Source: a virus. From it: a stretch of 26,627 nucleotides of DNA. The stretch is from positions 1 through 26,627 of IMG/VR virus record IMGVR_UViG_3300030108_002470; one strand, written 5' to 3'. Every line of letters starts with the position of its first letter. The first letter of the stretch is position 1. A program made the translations under genes and the position numbers. Below are positions 16,040 to 23,163 of the stretch, piece after piece. The notes beneath the pieces were generated by a model. That model saw nothing but the letters and a program-made list of their open reading frames with translations. It had not been told where the DNA came from and did no database searches.

Positions 16040-16631
16040 TTAAATCATCGGACTTTCCTAGAACTCCTTTTACAAAAACATTAAATGAAAGACTAATTCT
16101 TAAATCATCATTATGTTTTCTAGGAACTGAGTGTGCTAGAGTAGATGGAAATATAAAGAGATCTCCTTTGTCTACTTCAAAAACCCACCTACCAGAATTG
16201 TATGGGTTAAACTCTTTAACTTTTATTTCAATCTGGTCTCTGTTTACTTTATGAAAAGTTATTGAGTCATGTTTTTTGTCTGCAGCAATATACAAAACAC
16301 CAGACGCAATAGAGTTTGAATGTGAGTGATAATGGTGGTGTTCATTTATAGTTGTAAAGTTTACCCATGATTGTGTAATATAAGGAGTCACTTTTTCTGA
16401 AGCATGTATAACTTCTTTAAAATAATTATTTACATGAACCATTAAATCTTTTTTAAGATGTTCTAATTGTTTTTTGTTTAAGAGATAGTTTTCTTTTGAC
16501 GTAAGATTACCTTCATTCTTAGTAGACTTTTGTTGTTGATTTTTTATGTAGTCTATATCGTGTTCAGTAATCTTTTGTTTCATGTCTGCACGATAAATGG
16601 GAAATGGAAATATTGAATGTACTTTATGCAT
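16020..16631 (-). CDS. 2OG-Fe(II) oxygenase-like protein (oxygenase 3, HxH type)
   Basis: This 203-residue protein opens HKVHSIFPFPIYRADM, the start typical of the putative 2OG-Fe(II) oxygenase family PF13759. The metal region is NEHHHYHSHSNSIASGVLYI (97-116), with His102 and His104 in an HxH where most relatives of this block have HxD, then GDLFIFPSTLAHSVP giving distal His167, and Arg178 in LRISLSFNV. The same layout recurs in oxygenase 5, two genes upstream, so these two look like paralogues. Catalytic competence is likely but the HxH type is poorly characterised. It overlaps oxygenase 4 by 8 bases. Confidence 0.83.
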   Translation of the reverse strand: MHKVHSIFPFPIYRADMKQKITEHDIDYIKNQQQKSTKNEGNLTSKENYLLNKKQLEHLKKDLMVHVNNYFKEVIHASEKVTPYITQSWVNFTTINEHHHYHSHSNSIASGVLYIAADKKHDSITFHKVNRDQIEIKVKEFNPYNSGRWVFEVDKGDLFIFPSTLAHSVPRKHNDDLRISLSFNVFVKGVLGKSDDLNELFVP

Positions 16632-17106
16632 TTTTTATTGAAAAACTATATACCCACATTTTTCTCTCACCTTTCTTTAATATCTTACTACCATGATATA
16701 CTTTAGAAACATAATAACACATCATGCTGCCTTTTGTAAACGGTATGATGTCCTCTTCCGTAGGAGTTTTTTGAATGTAAGCTTGACCCCCTTCTATATC
16801 TGATAAAAATAAATTACAGTGAAACGTATCATAGTCTTTTTTCTTTGGATCTTTATGTAAATAACAATGGTCCCCTGGATAGGCACAACTAGCTGCCATG
16901 TAATTAAAGTCTTTAATATTTAACTTTTTTTCTATTCTATCTTTTATTATGTAAGCCACTTGAGGATACTGCATAGTATCAATAAATCTAGATGTAATCC
17001 TATTACCCCCCATGTTAGCATCCTCAAAGTTTTGTTTATTATTATCTATCCAATGACATAGATCGTCTACTTCTTTTTTGTTTATAAAATCTTTGTATAC
17101 TTTCAT
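16624..17106 (-). CDS. 2OG-Fe(II) oxygenase-like protein (oxygenase 4)
   Basis: A compact 160-residue member. Motifs are YLHKD (His84, Asp86), FHCNLFLSDIEGGQAYI as the central strands, distal His138 in VSKVYHGSK, and Arg148 in GERKMWVYSF. The opening MKVYKDFINKKEVDDLCHWI matches the N-terminal helix of prolyl-4-hydroxylase-like proteins. All four key residues are in place, so it is probably an active hydroxylase; the substrate is unknown. Its ATG overlaps the stop of oxygenase 5 by one base, and its end overlaps oxygenase 3 by 8 bases. It separates the two HxH paralogues. Confidence 0.87.
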   Translation of the reverse strand: MKVYKDFINKKEVDDLCHWIDNNKQNFEDANMGGNRITSRFIDTMQYPQVAYIIKDRIEKKLNIKDFNYMAASCAYPGDHCYLHKDPKKKDYDTFHCNLFLSDIEGGQAYIQKTPTEEDIIPFTKGSMMCYYVSKVYHGSKILKKGERKMWVYSFSIKNA

Positions 17107-17627
17107 TAGTGTCCTATTAAATTAAGATGAAAAGAAATAACAATTTTATCTTCTCCTTTGTTTGGTAAACTTTGATGAGGTAAAAAAGCAGGAAAGATTA
17201 ATATATCTCCTGCCTCTACTTCAAATATAAATTTTCTATTAGGTGGGCAGTCTGTAATATGAGTAGTTTGATTTTTATTAGCTTTTAAATAAAATACATT
17301 TGAAAAATTAGATTTAGGGTGAGTGTGTAAATTATGGTAGTCGCCTTTACAATAATGTTGAAACCATATGCTATCTAGTTCTGCACCCTTTTGGTTTGTG
17401 TGTTTTATAAACTCTTTAGCAAAATCTTCAAAAATGTTATTAAAAAAATATTTAACATACTTTCTATTATCGTGTTGATTGTTCCAGTCTGTGTGTGATA
17501 TTTTTTCACTCTCTGTATTTATTGATTGTCCGTGTTCTAGATTAATTAAATCTAATAACGGATTAATGTGTTTTAATACTTCTTTATTTCTATACAGATA
17601 AATATATTTAGAAAGTTCTTTAATCAT
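17106..17627 (-). CDS. 2OG-Fe(II) oxygenase-like protein (oxygenase 5, HxH type)
   Basis: This 173-residue protein matches oxygenase 3 in layout: WFQHYCKGDYHNLHTHPKSN and SNVFYLKA (about 88-115) give His101 and His103 in an HxH, and AGDILIFPAFLPHQS gives distal His151. At the position where relatives carry the 2-oxoglutarate-binding Arg it has Lys161 (EDKIVISFHL), an atypical but possibly functional substitution. The HTHPKSNFSN phrase is characteristic of PF13759-like proteins. It may be a paralogue of oxygenase 3. It overlaps oxygenase 6 by 8 bases. Confidence 0.8.
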   Translation of the reverse strand: MIKELSKYIYLYRNKEVLKHINPLLDLINLEHGQSINTESEKISHTDWNNQHDNRKYVKYFFNNIFEDFAKEFIKHTNQKGAELDSIWFQHYCKGDYHNLHTHPKSNFSNVFYLKANKNQTTHITDCPPNRKFIFEVEAGDILIFPAFLPHQSLPNKGEDKIVISFHLNLIGH

Positions 17628-18171
17628 ACAACACCCAATCAGTAATAAGGTGCACTCTATCTATGTTGCTTTTATTATGTACAGAGTGTTCTTTGCCTGC
17701 GTTATTTATTTCCCATATTTCCCCAGGTCGCATATACTTTTTTTCATCTCCTACTATAAAAATACATTCAGGGTCAGTTAATATAGCCATATGTAATCTT
17801 TTGCATTTTTCTAAATTATCACTTTCGTCTTTATGTTTAGCTATACTATGTTTAGATTTTAAAGATGTTAAGATAGCTCTTAATAAATAACCATCACCGT
17901 ATGTGTCTTTACAAATATCACTCACTGCCTCCAACAAAAACTTAAACTTTGGGTAATGTAATCTGGCAGTAACACTTTTAATATCTTCTATTTTTTTAGT
18001 CATGTTATCTATGTCAAATAAAAGAGGTATTGTTTTTGTATGTTGATGTACTTCCCATGTGTTCTGTCTATAGGTAAACCTGTTCCAGTCTTCCTCAGTA
18101 AAACTTTTAATTATGTCAACACATGAATTAACATTTATAGTAGATATTTTTTTAAAATTAAAATCAGACAT
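17620..18171 (-). CDS. Aspartyl/asparaginyl beta-hydroxylase-like protein (oxygenase 6)
   Basis: This is the most readily placed member. The sequence AKHKDESDN (His113, Asp115), CKRLHMAILTDPECIFIVGD, RPGEIWEINNAGKEHSVHN (distal His162) and DRVHLITDWV (Arg172) follow the aspartyl/asparaginyl beta-hydroxylase pattern (PF05118) in order and spacing. That family hydroxylates Asp or Asn in proteins, or acts on lipids and small molecules in bacteria. The protein is 183 residues with no signal peptide or membrane span, so it should act in the cytoplasm on phage or host molecules. It lies 3 bases after oxygenase 7 and overlaps oxygenase 5. Confidence 0.88.
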   Translation of the reverse strand: MSDFNFKKISTINVNSCVDIIKSFTEEDWNRFTYRQNTWEVHQHTKTIPLLFDIDNMTKKIEDIKSVTARLHYPKFKFLLEAVSDICKDTYGDGYLLRAILTSLKSKHSIAKHKDESDNLEKCKRLHMAILTDPECIFIVGDEKKYMRPGEIWEINNAGKEHSVHNKSNIDRVHLITDWVLYD

Positions 18172-18174
18172 GTT

Positions 18175-18720
18175 TTAATTAAAAGTAAACACTACAGCTC
18201 TTCTTAATCCATTTTGAGGATATTCAAATTGGTGAGGAACATTATCTCCAAAACAAACAATTTTAAAATTTTTAGGTTCGATTGTTTTAATCATGGTTTC
18301 TTGGTCATCCTCATAAACATTTAAATTACCGTGGACTTCATCACCCAAGTATAACATAAAGACAGTATGATTTAAATCAGGTGTATGGTCCACATGAACT
18401 ATTGTTTTATCCCATTTAACCTTTGTAGTCATGTTTATCGAACCTCTTAATATTTTATTAAAAGGTATATTATATTTTTTTGTAAACCTTATTAATATCT
18501 GTAAAAAGAATTCTGTGTAAGGAGATATGTTTCTATCTTTTGTATTGTCTACTTTTGGATCATCATATCTAAGAACTAGATTGTGACAAAGAACAGGTGC
18601 GTCTCGTCTATATACACCTATTCTTTTAGTGTAGAAAAAAGGTATGTTTTCAAATTCATTATTTAAAAACTCTTTTTCTTTATCGGTTAAAAAGTTTTCG
18701 TCTTCAATTAGGTATCTCAT
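18175..18720 (-). CDS. 2OG-Fe(II) oxygenase-like protein (oxygenase 7)
   Basis: The 181-residue protein has IVHVDHTPD (His109, Asp111), the strand TVFMLYLGDEVHGNLNVYED, distal His163 in DNVPHQFEYPQ, and Arg173/Arg174 in LRRAVVFTF. An early DENFLTDKEKEFLNNEF helix resembles the N-terminal segment of prolyl hydroxylase-like enzymes. The triad looks intact. Its start overlaps the end of oxygenase 8 by 17 bases, so translation is coupled. The substrate is unknown; nothing in the sequence separates protein from small-molecule substrates. Confidence 0.85.
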   Translation of the reverse strand: MRYLIEDENFLTDKEKEFLNNEFENIPFFYTKRIGVYRRDAPVLCHNLVLRYDDPKVDNTKDRNISPYTEFFLQILIRFTKKYNIPFNKILRGSINMTTKVKWDKTIVHVDHTPDLNHTVFMLYLGDEVHGNLNVYEDDQETMIKTIEPKNFKIVCFGDNVPHQFEYPQNGLRRAVVFTFN

Positions 18721-19156
18721 TTGTTTTATAAGCTAAAGTTATTCTATGGCCTTTTTTAGGAGAACGCCCCTTGTGCGGTATTTTTGAATTAAATAAAATT
18801 AATCTGTTTTCTTTAAAAGGTATTACTTGTTCACCAAGTTCAAAGTCCCCTTCTCCTGCAATCATTAATAAGCAAGTAGTTTGACCATCGTCAATGTGGG
18901 TCTCACTAATCATATTAGAGAACTGTAAGTTTGTATAGAATCTGAGCATCTCTAAATTTCTTTGAGATACTGCTTTAATTTTAAAAAATATAAAATCAAT
19001 TAAACAATCGTGTGGTGGTATACCCATTAGAAAAAAGTTTTCTTCACTTTTATCACTTCGTTGAAACTTAAAGGCCACATCATTACGAAAATACTTTTGA
19101 CAATAATCTAATAATATAGGTTCTAAAAAATTATCGTATATCTCACAGTTCAACAT
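18704..19156 (-). CDS. 2OG-Fe(II) oxygenase-like protein (oxygenase 8)
   Basis: At 150 residues this is the smallest oxygenase in the block, close to the minimal size of the fold. SETHIDDGQTTCLLMI contains the HxD (His87, Asp89), SKIPHKGRSPKK the distal His128, and GHRITLAYKT the Arg138. The strands GEGDFELGEQVIPFKENRLI and LFNS complete the core. The N-terminus MLNCEIYDNFLEPILLDYCQ is an alpha/beta segment common to the neighbours. It overlaps oxygenase 9 by 14 bases and oxygenase 7 by 17 bases. Confidence 0.84.
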   Translation of the reverse strand: MLNCEIYDNFLEPILLDYCQKYFRNDVAFKFQRSDKSEENFFLMGIPPHDCLIDFIFFKIKAVSQRNLEMLRFYTNLQFSNMISETHIDDGQTTCLLMIAGEGDFELGEQVIPFKENRLILFNSKIPHKGRSPKKGHRITLAYKTNEIPN

Positions 19157-19679
19157 AATTTGCCCATCCTGTAACTATGTATTTATATTCTTTTGGAGCT
19201 GGTTTTCCATAATGACTGTGTGTCCATGCTGCAGGCCAAATAGCTAATGTCCCTTGTTCTGGATATAGGCTAGTGTCCTGTTGTGGAAAATAAGTCTCTC
19301 CTCCATTATTAATTGTATTACAATATATAGTCCAAGCAAGCATTCGTCTGCTGTCTTGCTTTTGACCACCTTGTTCAGAATGTTCTGCAGAGTAATGTTG
19401 TCCAGGTTTATATTTTTGATAATTACAACTGGCTTGAACATGCCATTGACAAAGATTTTCGCTGTCTAAAAATTTATGTCGGTCTTTATATTCTAATATA
19501 CAATTAAAAAGATCTTCTTTCCATTCTGACTTATAAACATCTACGGATACGCCACTATAAAAATCTTTTATCCTTTCAGCTTGCCCTGGATTTAATTTAA
19601 CAGTATTTAAAATATCTATAATGTTTTCACACTTTTGTTTGCTTACAGCATTCTTTTTTATAAAAATATAACTGTTCAC
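19143..19679 (-). CDS. 2OG-Fe(II) oxygenase-like protein with HxE motif (oxygenase 9)
   Basis: This 178-residue protein has the marine-phage hydroxylase pattern YKPGQHYSAEHSEQGG, then MLAWTIYCNTINNGGETYFP, AIWPAAWTHSHYGKP and YKYIVTGWANY. The iron pair reads His100-Ser-Glu102, so Asp is replaced by Glu; HxE is known in some clavaminate-synthase-type 2OG enzymes but not usual in this subfamily. Distal His154 (or His156) is present. The final strand has Lys166 where an Arg is common, a feature I associate with KYIVTGW-type relatives. It may be active with altered geometry. It overlaps oxygenase 8 by 14 bases. Confidence 0.82.
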   Translation of the reverse strand: MNSYIFIKKNAVSKQKCENIIDILNTVKLNPGQAERIKDFYSGVSVDVYKSEWKEDLFNCILEYKDRHKFLDSENLCQWHVQASCNYQKYKPGQHYSAEHSEQGGQKQDSRRMLAWTIYCNTINNGGETYFPQQDTSLYPEQGTLAIWPAAWTHSHYGKPAPKEYKYIVTGWANYVEL

Positions 19680-20293
19680 TATTGACCTTTAAACCAAGCT
19701 GGTAATCCTAAGTGTGGTCTATGGTCGTATTTTGATGAGGTAGTATTTACATTGTTGTAGTGTAAAAATGTTTGTATGCATGCTTCGCCTTTAAACTCTT
19801 TTCTCCAATGCTTTAACATTGCTCCTTTGTAAAGCAGCATATCACCAACACCTAATTTAACTTCCACAGTTTTACTTTCAACTTCTAAGTATATGGGCCA
19901 GATCTTGTCACAGCCTATATTTAAAGTAGCAGAAATTTCACAAGAATCTCTGTCTGTATGTTCTTCTAAAACAGATCCTTTTTTATAAACTCTAAGATAA
20001 GAGTATTGTTCATTTAATTTTAATCCTGTGTGTTGTTCTATTAAAGGCTTTAATTTAACTAAAATCATGTCAGTGGGTATGTCCCCATATATTGAGTAAG
20101 ATCCAAGTGCTTGCGGGTCATTAACAGATCCTTCGTCTATATTATATCTATTAACATAATTATACTTTCTTTTAGTGTTATACACTTCAGATTTATTAGC
20201 ATAATATTCTGTTAAAAAACCTAACAGTTCTTCTGATAAAGTATTTCTTATAATACAATAATGTCTTTCTTTAAAAATAATCCCATCCTTCAT
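19679..20293 (-). CDS. 2OG-Fe(II) oxygenase-like protein (oxygenase 10)
   Basis: The 204-residue sequence has YSYLRVYKKGSVLEEHTDRD (97-116), giving the HxD of His112 and Asp114, then CEISATLNIGCD, GVGDMLLYKGAMLKHWRKEF with distal His162, and IQTFLHYNNV as the last strand. Gln174 occupies the place where the 2-oxoglutarate Arg usually sits, so cosubstrate binding may rely on another residue (Arg115 or Arg164 are nearby). It overlaps the end of the sulfotransferase gene by 23 bases. The C-terminal DHRPHLGLPAWFKGQ tail is unusual among the block's members. Confidence 0.82.
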   Translation of the reverse strand: MKDGIIFKERHYCIIRNTLSEELLGFLTEYYANKSEVYNTKRKYNYVNRYNIDEGSVNDPQALGSYSIYGDIPTDMILVKLKPLIEQHTGLKLNEQYSYLRVYKKGSVLEEHTDRDSCEISATLNIGCDKIWPIYLEVESKTVEVKLGVGDMLLYKGAMLKHWRKEFKGEACIQTFLHYNNVNTTSSKYDHRPHLGLPAWFKGQ

Positions 20294-21011
20294 ATCTTTT
20301 TATAATATCCTTTGGTAAATATTGTTCAACATCATAGACATCTTTTTTTATTTCTGACTTAATTTTATGTAAGTTAGCTTCAAAAACAGTGTCGTTATAT
20401 TGGACACCATTATATGTAAATTGTTCAATATTTTCAAATCGATGTTTGAACTCTGGTATTTCAAAATAACTATATATCTCTTTCATTTTTTCTTCTGTAT
20501 TATTTACCAAATCATCATATTTTATCAATAGGTAGTTTTGGTTTGTTTTAATTATATTGCTTGTTGATTGCCAGTCCCAATATATTTTACCAAGATCTGG
20601 GTGCATTAAATTGTACACTAAATTAACTGGATCGTCTGGTTTTTGTATTTTTACATAAGACGCTAAGACTTCTACCAAAGGTCTTACTAGTAAAAGAAAC
20701 TTTGGTTTATAATTTAATTTTTCTAACATACCTAAATTATAAGGAGTTCCCCAACCACCTCTTTCAAATATAAACTCTGAATCTATATGTTCGTAATAAT
20801 TTTTAAAAAGATTATTTATTACGTTATCTAAACCAGATACTTCAGGAACATTCTTTATCCAATCTGATTTATACATCTCAAACAAACTATACATTATTTG
20901 AACAACACAGCTGTTTGGAGTTACTGTTATATTTTTATTTTGATTTAAAATAGAAGATAAAAATGTATTCCCTGATCTAGAGTAGCCAGAAAGAAAGTAT
21001 ATTTTTTTCAC
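20271..21011 (-). CDS. PAPS-dependent sulfotransferase-like protein
   Basis: The 246-residue protein begins KKIYFLSGYSRSGNTFLSSI (2-21), which matches the 5'-phosphosulfate-binding loop (PKSGTTWL-like) of sulfotransferases, and contains FLLLVRPLVEVLASYVK with Arg110 and Ser118 as the expected 3'-phosphate contacts. The rest is typical alpha/beta, ending KDIIKRYEGWDYF. These enzymes move sulfate from PAPS to a hydroxyl or amine on sugars, proteins or small molecules. With an APS-kinase-like gene in the same block, donor supply and transfer could be encoded together. There is no signal peptide or anchor, so it should act in the cytoplasm. It overlaps oxygenase 11 by 4 bases. Confidence 0.87.
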   Translation of the reverse strand: MKKIYFLSGYSRSGNTFLSSILNQNKNITVTPNSCVVQIMYSLFEMYKSDWIKNVPEVSGLDNVINNLFKNYYEHIDSEFIFERGGWGTPYNLGMLEKLNYKPKFLLLVRPLVEVLASYVKIQKPDDPVNLVYNLMHPDLGKIYWDWQSTSNIIKTNQNYLLIKYDDLVNNTEEKMKEIYSYFEIPEFKHRFENIEQFTYNGVQYNDTVFEANLHKIKSEIKKDVYDVEQYLPKDIIKRYEGWDYF

Positions 21012-21628
21012 CTAAAAGGGTCTCCAACACACCAGATAACTAAAGAGTATCTTGTTCCTTTTGTTACAGGATTAACTCTATGGAAAGTGTCACTAGGAAA
21101 AATAACCATAGATCCTTTACCAGATAATTCTTTTAAAGAATGTCTACGTGTGCCCATCTCTACGTTAGAAAAATCAAACTCAAAGTCACCACCTTCATAT
21201 TCATCTGGGTGAGATAGTAATAAAGACAAAGATAGTTTTCTTATTTTTTTATAAAAAAATGGTTCTTCTGGATTATCAAAAGGTTTATTTGTTGTATCCA
21301 TATGCCATTTATAATATTGACCTTTTCCATATTTAGTAAATTGAGCTTGTTCCATTCTATCCCAATCATAGTTCCATTTTGCATCTTTATTAGCTTGTTG
21401 AACAACAGGTGTTATTTCTTTGTATATCCAATTTTCATCTAGCCAACTTAAATCAGAATCTCTAATTTTTAACAGTTCAGAAATACCGTCGTCTTTATGT
21501 TCTTCATAAGTTTTATCTGCTGTCAAACCTTTTCCTAGATTTTTACTTAAACCTAATTTTTTTATTTGGTCGCAAATATGTTCTGGAATTACTTTGTCGT
21601 AAATCCAAAATGCATTTTCATTTACCAT
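21008..21628 (-). CDS. Prolyl-4-hydroxylase-like 2OG-Fe(II) oxygenase (oxygenase 11)
   Basis: This 206-residue protein resembles PKHD/PiuC-type hydroxylases. Motifs are FTKYGKGQYYKWHMDTTNKP (His109, Asp111), IRKLSLSLLLSHPDEYEGGD, GKGSMVIFPSDTFHRVNPVT (distal His183) and KGTRYSLVIWCVGDPFR (Arg193). All expected ligands are present in the right order, so it should be active. That family includes enzymes acting on Pro or on other residues in proteins, but the substrate here is unknown. It overlaps oxygenase 12 by 11 bases and the sulfotransferase gene by 4 bases. Confidence 0.9.
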   Translation of the reverse strand: MVNENAFWIYDKVIPEHICDQIKKLGLSKNLGKGLTADKTYEEHKDDGISELLKIRDSDLSWLDENWIYKEITPVVQQANKDAKWNYDWDRMEQAQFTKYGKGQYYKWHMDTTNKPFDNPEEPFFYKKIRKLSLSLLLSHPDEYEGGDFEFDFSNVEMGTRRHSLKELSGKGSMVIFPSDTFHRVNPVTKGTRYSLVIWCVGDPFR

Positions 21629-22133
21629 TTTCTTGTATATCTCCTATAAATACATTTAGAGTCAATCTTTCTTTACTATCAAAAGGTAGTAATGAGGTAT
21701 AGCCATGTCGTCTATTTCCATCATAAGCTATCATAGAATTAAAAGTATTTCCTACAATTACTTGTTTTTTATTTTTATTATTATTTTCAAATATTGTGGT
21801 TCCACCTTCTATATCTCCCTCACTTAAATATATTACTGCAGCTATTCTTGCATCATCATCTACATGAAATCTTGTTTTCCCTTGGTCCCCATGTTTTAAT
21901 CTACTAAAAATAACACTAGAATTACTGTAACGTAATTCTTTATTAGGATAATAGTAATGTAAAATTTTCATAATCACACTATTAAATAAATCATAGTGTG
22001 TATTGTGTAGTGAGTGTGTTCTAAGACCAGGCCAATTGGCATTTTTTGGTGTGTGGTATTTTAATTCTTTAGATAAATTAATTATATCATTTACGTTATC
22101 AAAAAAATCATCAACAACTATCGTGTGTAACAT
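21618..22133 (-). CDS. 2OG-Fe(II) oxygenase-like protein (oxygenase 12, first in transcription)
   Basis: This 171-residue protein opens MLHTIVVDDFFDNVNDIINL, a helix seen in several phage oxygenases. The metal site is KTRFHVDDDARIAAVIYL (His90, Asp92), the middle strand EGGTTIFENN, distal His143 in NRRHGYTSLL, and Arg156 in KERLTLNVFIG. It is the first gene of the block to be transcribed, 34 bases downstream of the Gly-rich adhesin gene; an AGAAG-type binding site may precede its ATG. No separate promoter is evident, so expression probably follows the adhesin gene. Confidence 0.86.
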   Translation of the reverse strand: MLHTIVVDDFFDNVNDIINLSKELKYHTPKNANWPGLRTHSLHNTHYDLFNSVIMKILHYYYPNKELRYSNSSVIFSRLKHGDQGKTRFHVDDDARIAAVIYLSEGDIEGGTTIFENNNKNKKQVIVGNTFNSMIAYDGNRRHGYTSLLPFDSKERLTLNVFIGDIQENGK

Positions 22134-22167
22134 CTGTACATTCTTTCTTCTGCGATTTTAAAACCTA

Positions 22168-23163
22168 TTAACTTGGCCAGTTATCATCTATTATTGCAGA
22201 GTATACAGCTTTTAAAGACCATCTTCCACTTGAAACAGAAGGTCCTGCCCCTGTTTCTATAACGTGAACTCCGCCATCACCGCCTGTTGATCCTGGGTTT
22301 GGAGCATTATAACATGATCCTCCGCCGCCACCAGTTCCGTCAGTCCCCGTTGGAGGTGTAAAATAAGAATTAGGTGCTCCACCGCCTTTTGCAAGACTAG
22401 CAGATCCGCCACCACCACCTGCAATTTTTCCAGTTCCTCCAGGTGAAAAAATTGGTGATTGAGGTAATGCTTTAGTTGGAAATACTACGTTACCCTCTCC
22501 GGCTGTAGATTGAGCGCCTGCTTGTGCAGCTCCTCCTCCACCACCACCGATTCTATTATCGTGGACTCCTTGTGAATTTCCTACACCACCTGCGTTACCA
22601 ACATTAACATTTGATCCAGGGTTTGATACACCCGGTTGATTAGCCGATCCTCCAGGGTTATTGTTTGTAGGGTTATGGCTTCCTCTTCCGCCTCCTCCGC
22701 CAGACCCTCCGGCCTGTCCGTTGTAAGTTCCTGATGGTGAAGTGTAATTTGGTAAAGATCTTCCACATCCACCGCCACCTTGTGCAGTGTAAGTTGTGCC
22801 CCCAATAGGTGCAGATGTATTACTTCCATTTCCAGCAGTTCCACCTTGTCCGGCAGCACTACCGCCTCCGCCAACAGTTACTGGAAAACTTGATGCAAGG
22901 TTAGCGCTATCTATGACTACAAGTCCGCCGGCTCCTCCGCCGCCTGCTTGTCGGCCACCGCCGCCCCCGCCACCAACAAGAATTACTTTTCCTGTTTGAC
23001 CGCTATTTTTAGGGTCTGCTCCAGAAAAAGTTCCTGGTGATGTGAATGACGTTACTTTATCGTTTAGTTCAGGTGTATTATCTGGACCAATAACTCCACC
23101 GTCATTTTGTAAATTCATTTGTCCTACTAGTGAAAAACCTGCTGTTAAAAAACCTGTTGTCAT
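22168..23163 (-). CDS. Glycine-rich tail fibre adhesin
   Basis: The 331-residue protein has an N-terminal segment (TSFTSPGTFSG), then a large Gly-rich domain (about 60-310) with runs such as VGGGGGGGRQAGGGGAGG and GGGGGSCYNAPNPGSTGGDG, and a C-terminal RWSLKAVYSAIIDDNWPS phrase familiar from marine phage tail proteins. Polyglycine-helix sandwiches of this sort serve as receptor-binding tips, as in T4-like gp38 adhesins, so this is a candidate host-recognition protein. The gene is noticeably richer in G+C than its neighbours because of Gly codons. It lies directly upstream of the oxygenase block in the direction of transcription. Confidence 0.8.
   Translation of the reverse strand: MTTGFLTAGFSLVGQMNLQNDGGVIGPDNTPELNDKVTSFTSPGTFSGADPKNSGQTGKVILVGGGGGGGRQAGGGGAGGLVVIDSANLASSFPVTVGGGGSAAGQGGTAGNGSNTSAPIGGTTYTAQGGGGCGRSLPNYTSPSGTYNGQAGGSGGGGGRGSHNPTNNNPGGSANQPGVSNPGSNVNVGNAGGVGNSQGVHDNRIGGGGGGAAQAGAQSTAGEGNVVFPTKALPQSPIFSPGGTGKIAGGGGGSASLAKGGGAPNSYFTPPTGTDGTGGGGGSCYNAPNPGSTGGDGGVHVIETGAGPSVSSGRWSLKAVYSAIIDDNWPS

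Noticed and set aside
19244-19441. Minus-strand 65-residue frame within oxygenase 9
   Set aside because: It overlaps the oxygenase in another frame, lacks a ribosome binding site and shows no domain.
14504-22133. The oxygenase block as a recent tandem duplication
   Set aside because: Apart from the HxH pair, members differ in length, ligand spacing and termini, with no obvious DNA-level repeats.
14504-22133. TET/JBP-type nucleobase hydroxylases
   Set aside because: No TET/JBP-specific extended motifs are recognisable; several members instead match prolyl- or aspartyl-hydroxylase-like patterns, although DNA or RNA as a substrate cannot be excluded.
22581-22874. Second minus-strand frame of 97 residues inside the Gly-rich adhesin gene
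   Set aside because: It is a frame-shifted reading of Gly codons; the adhesin frame has the recognisable N- and C-termini.
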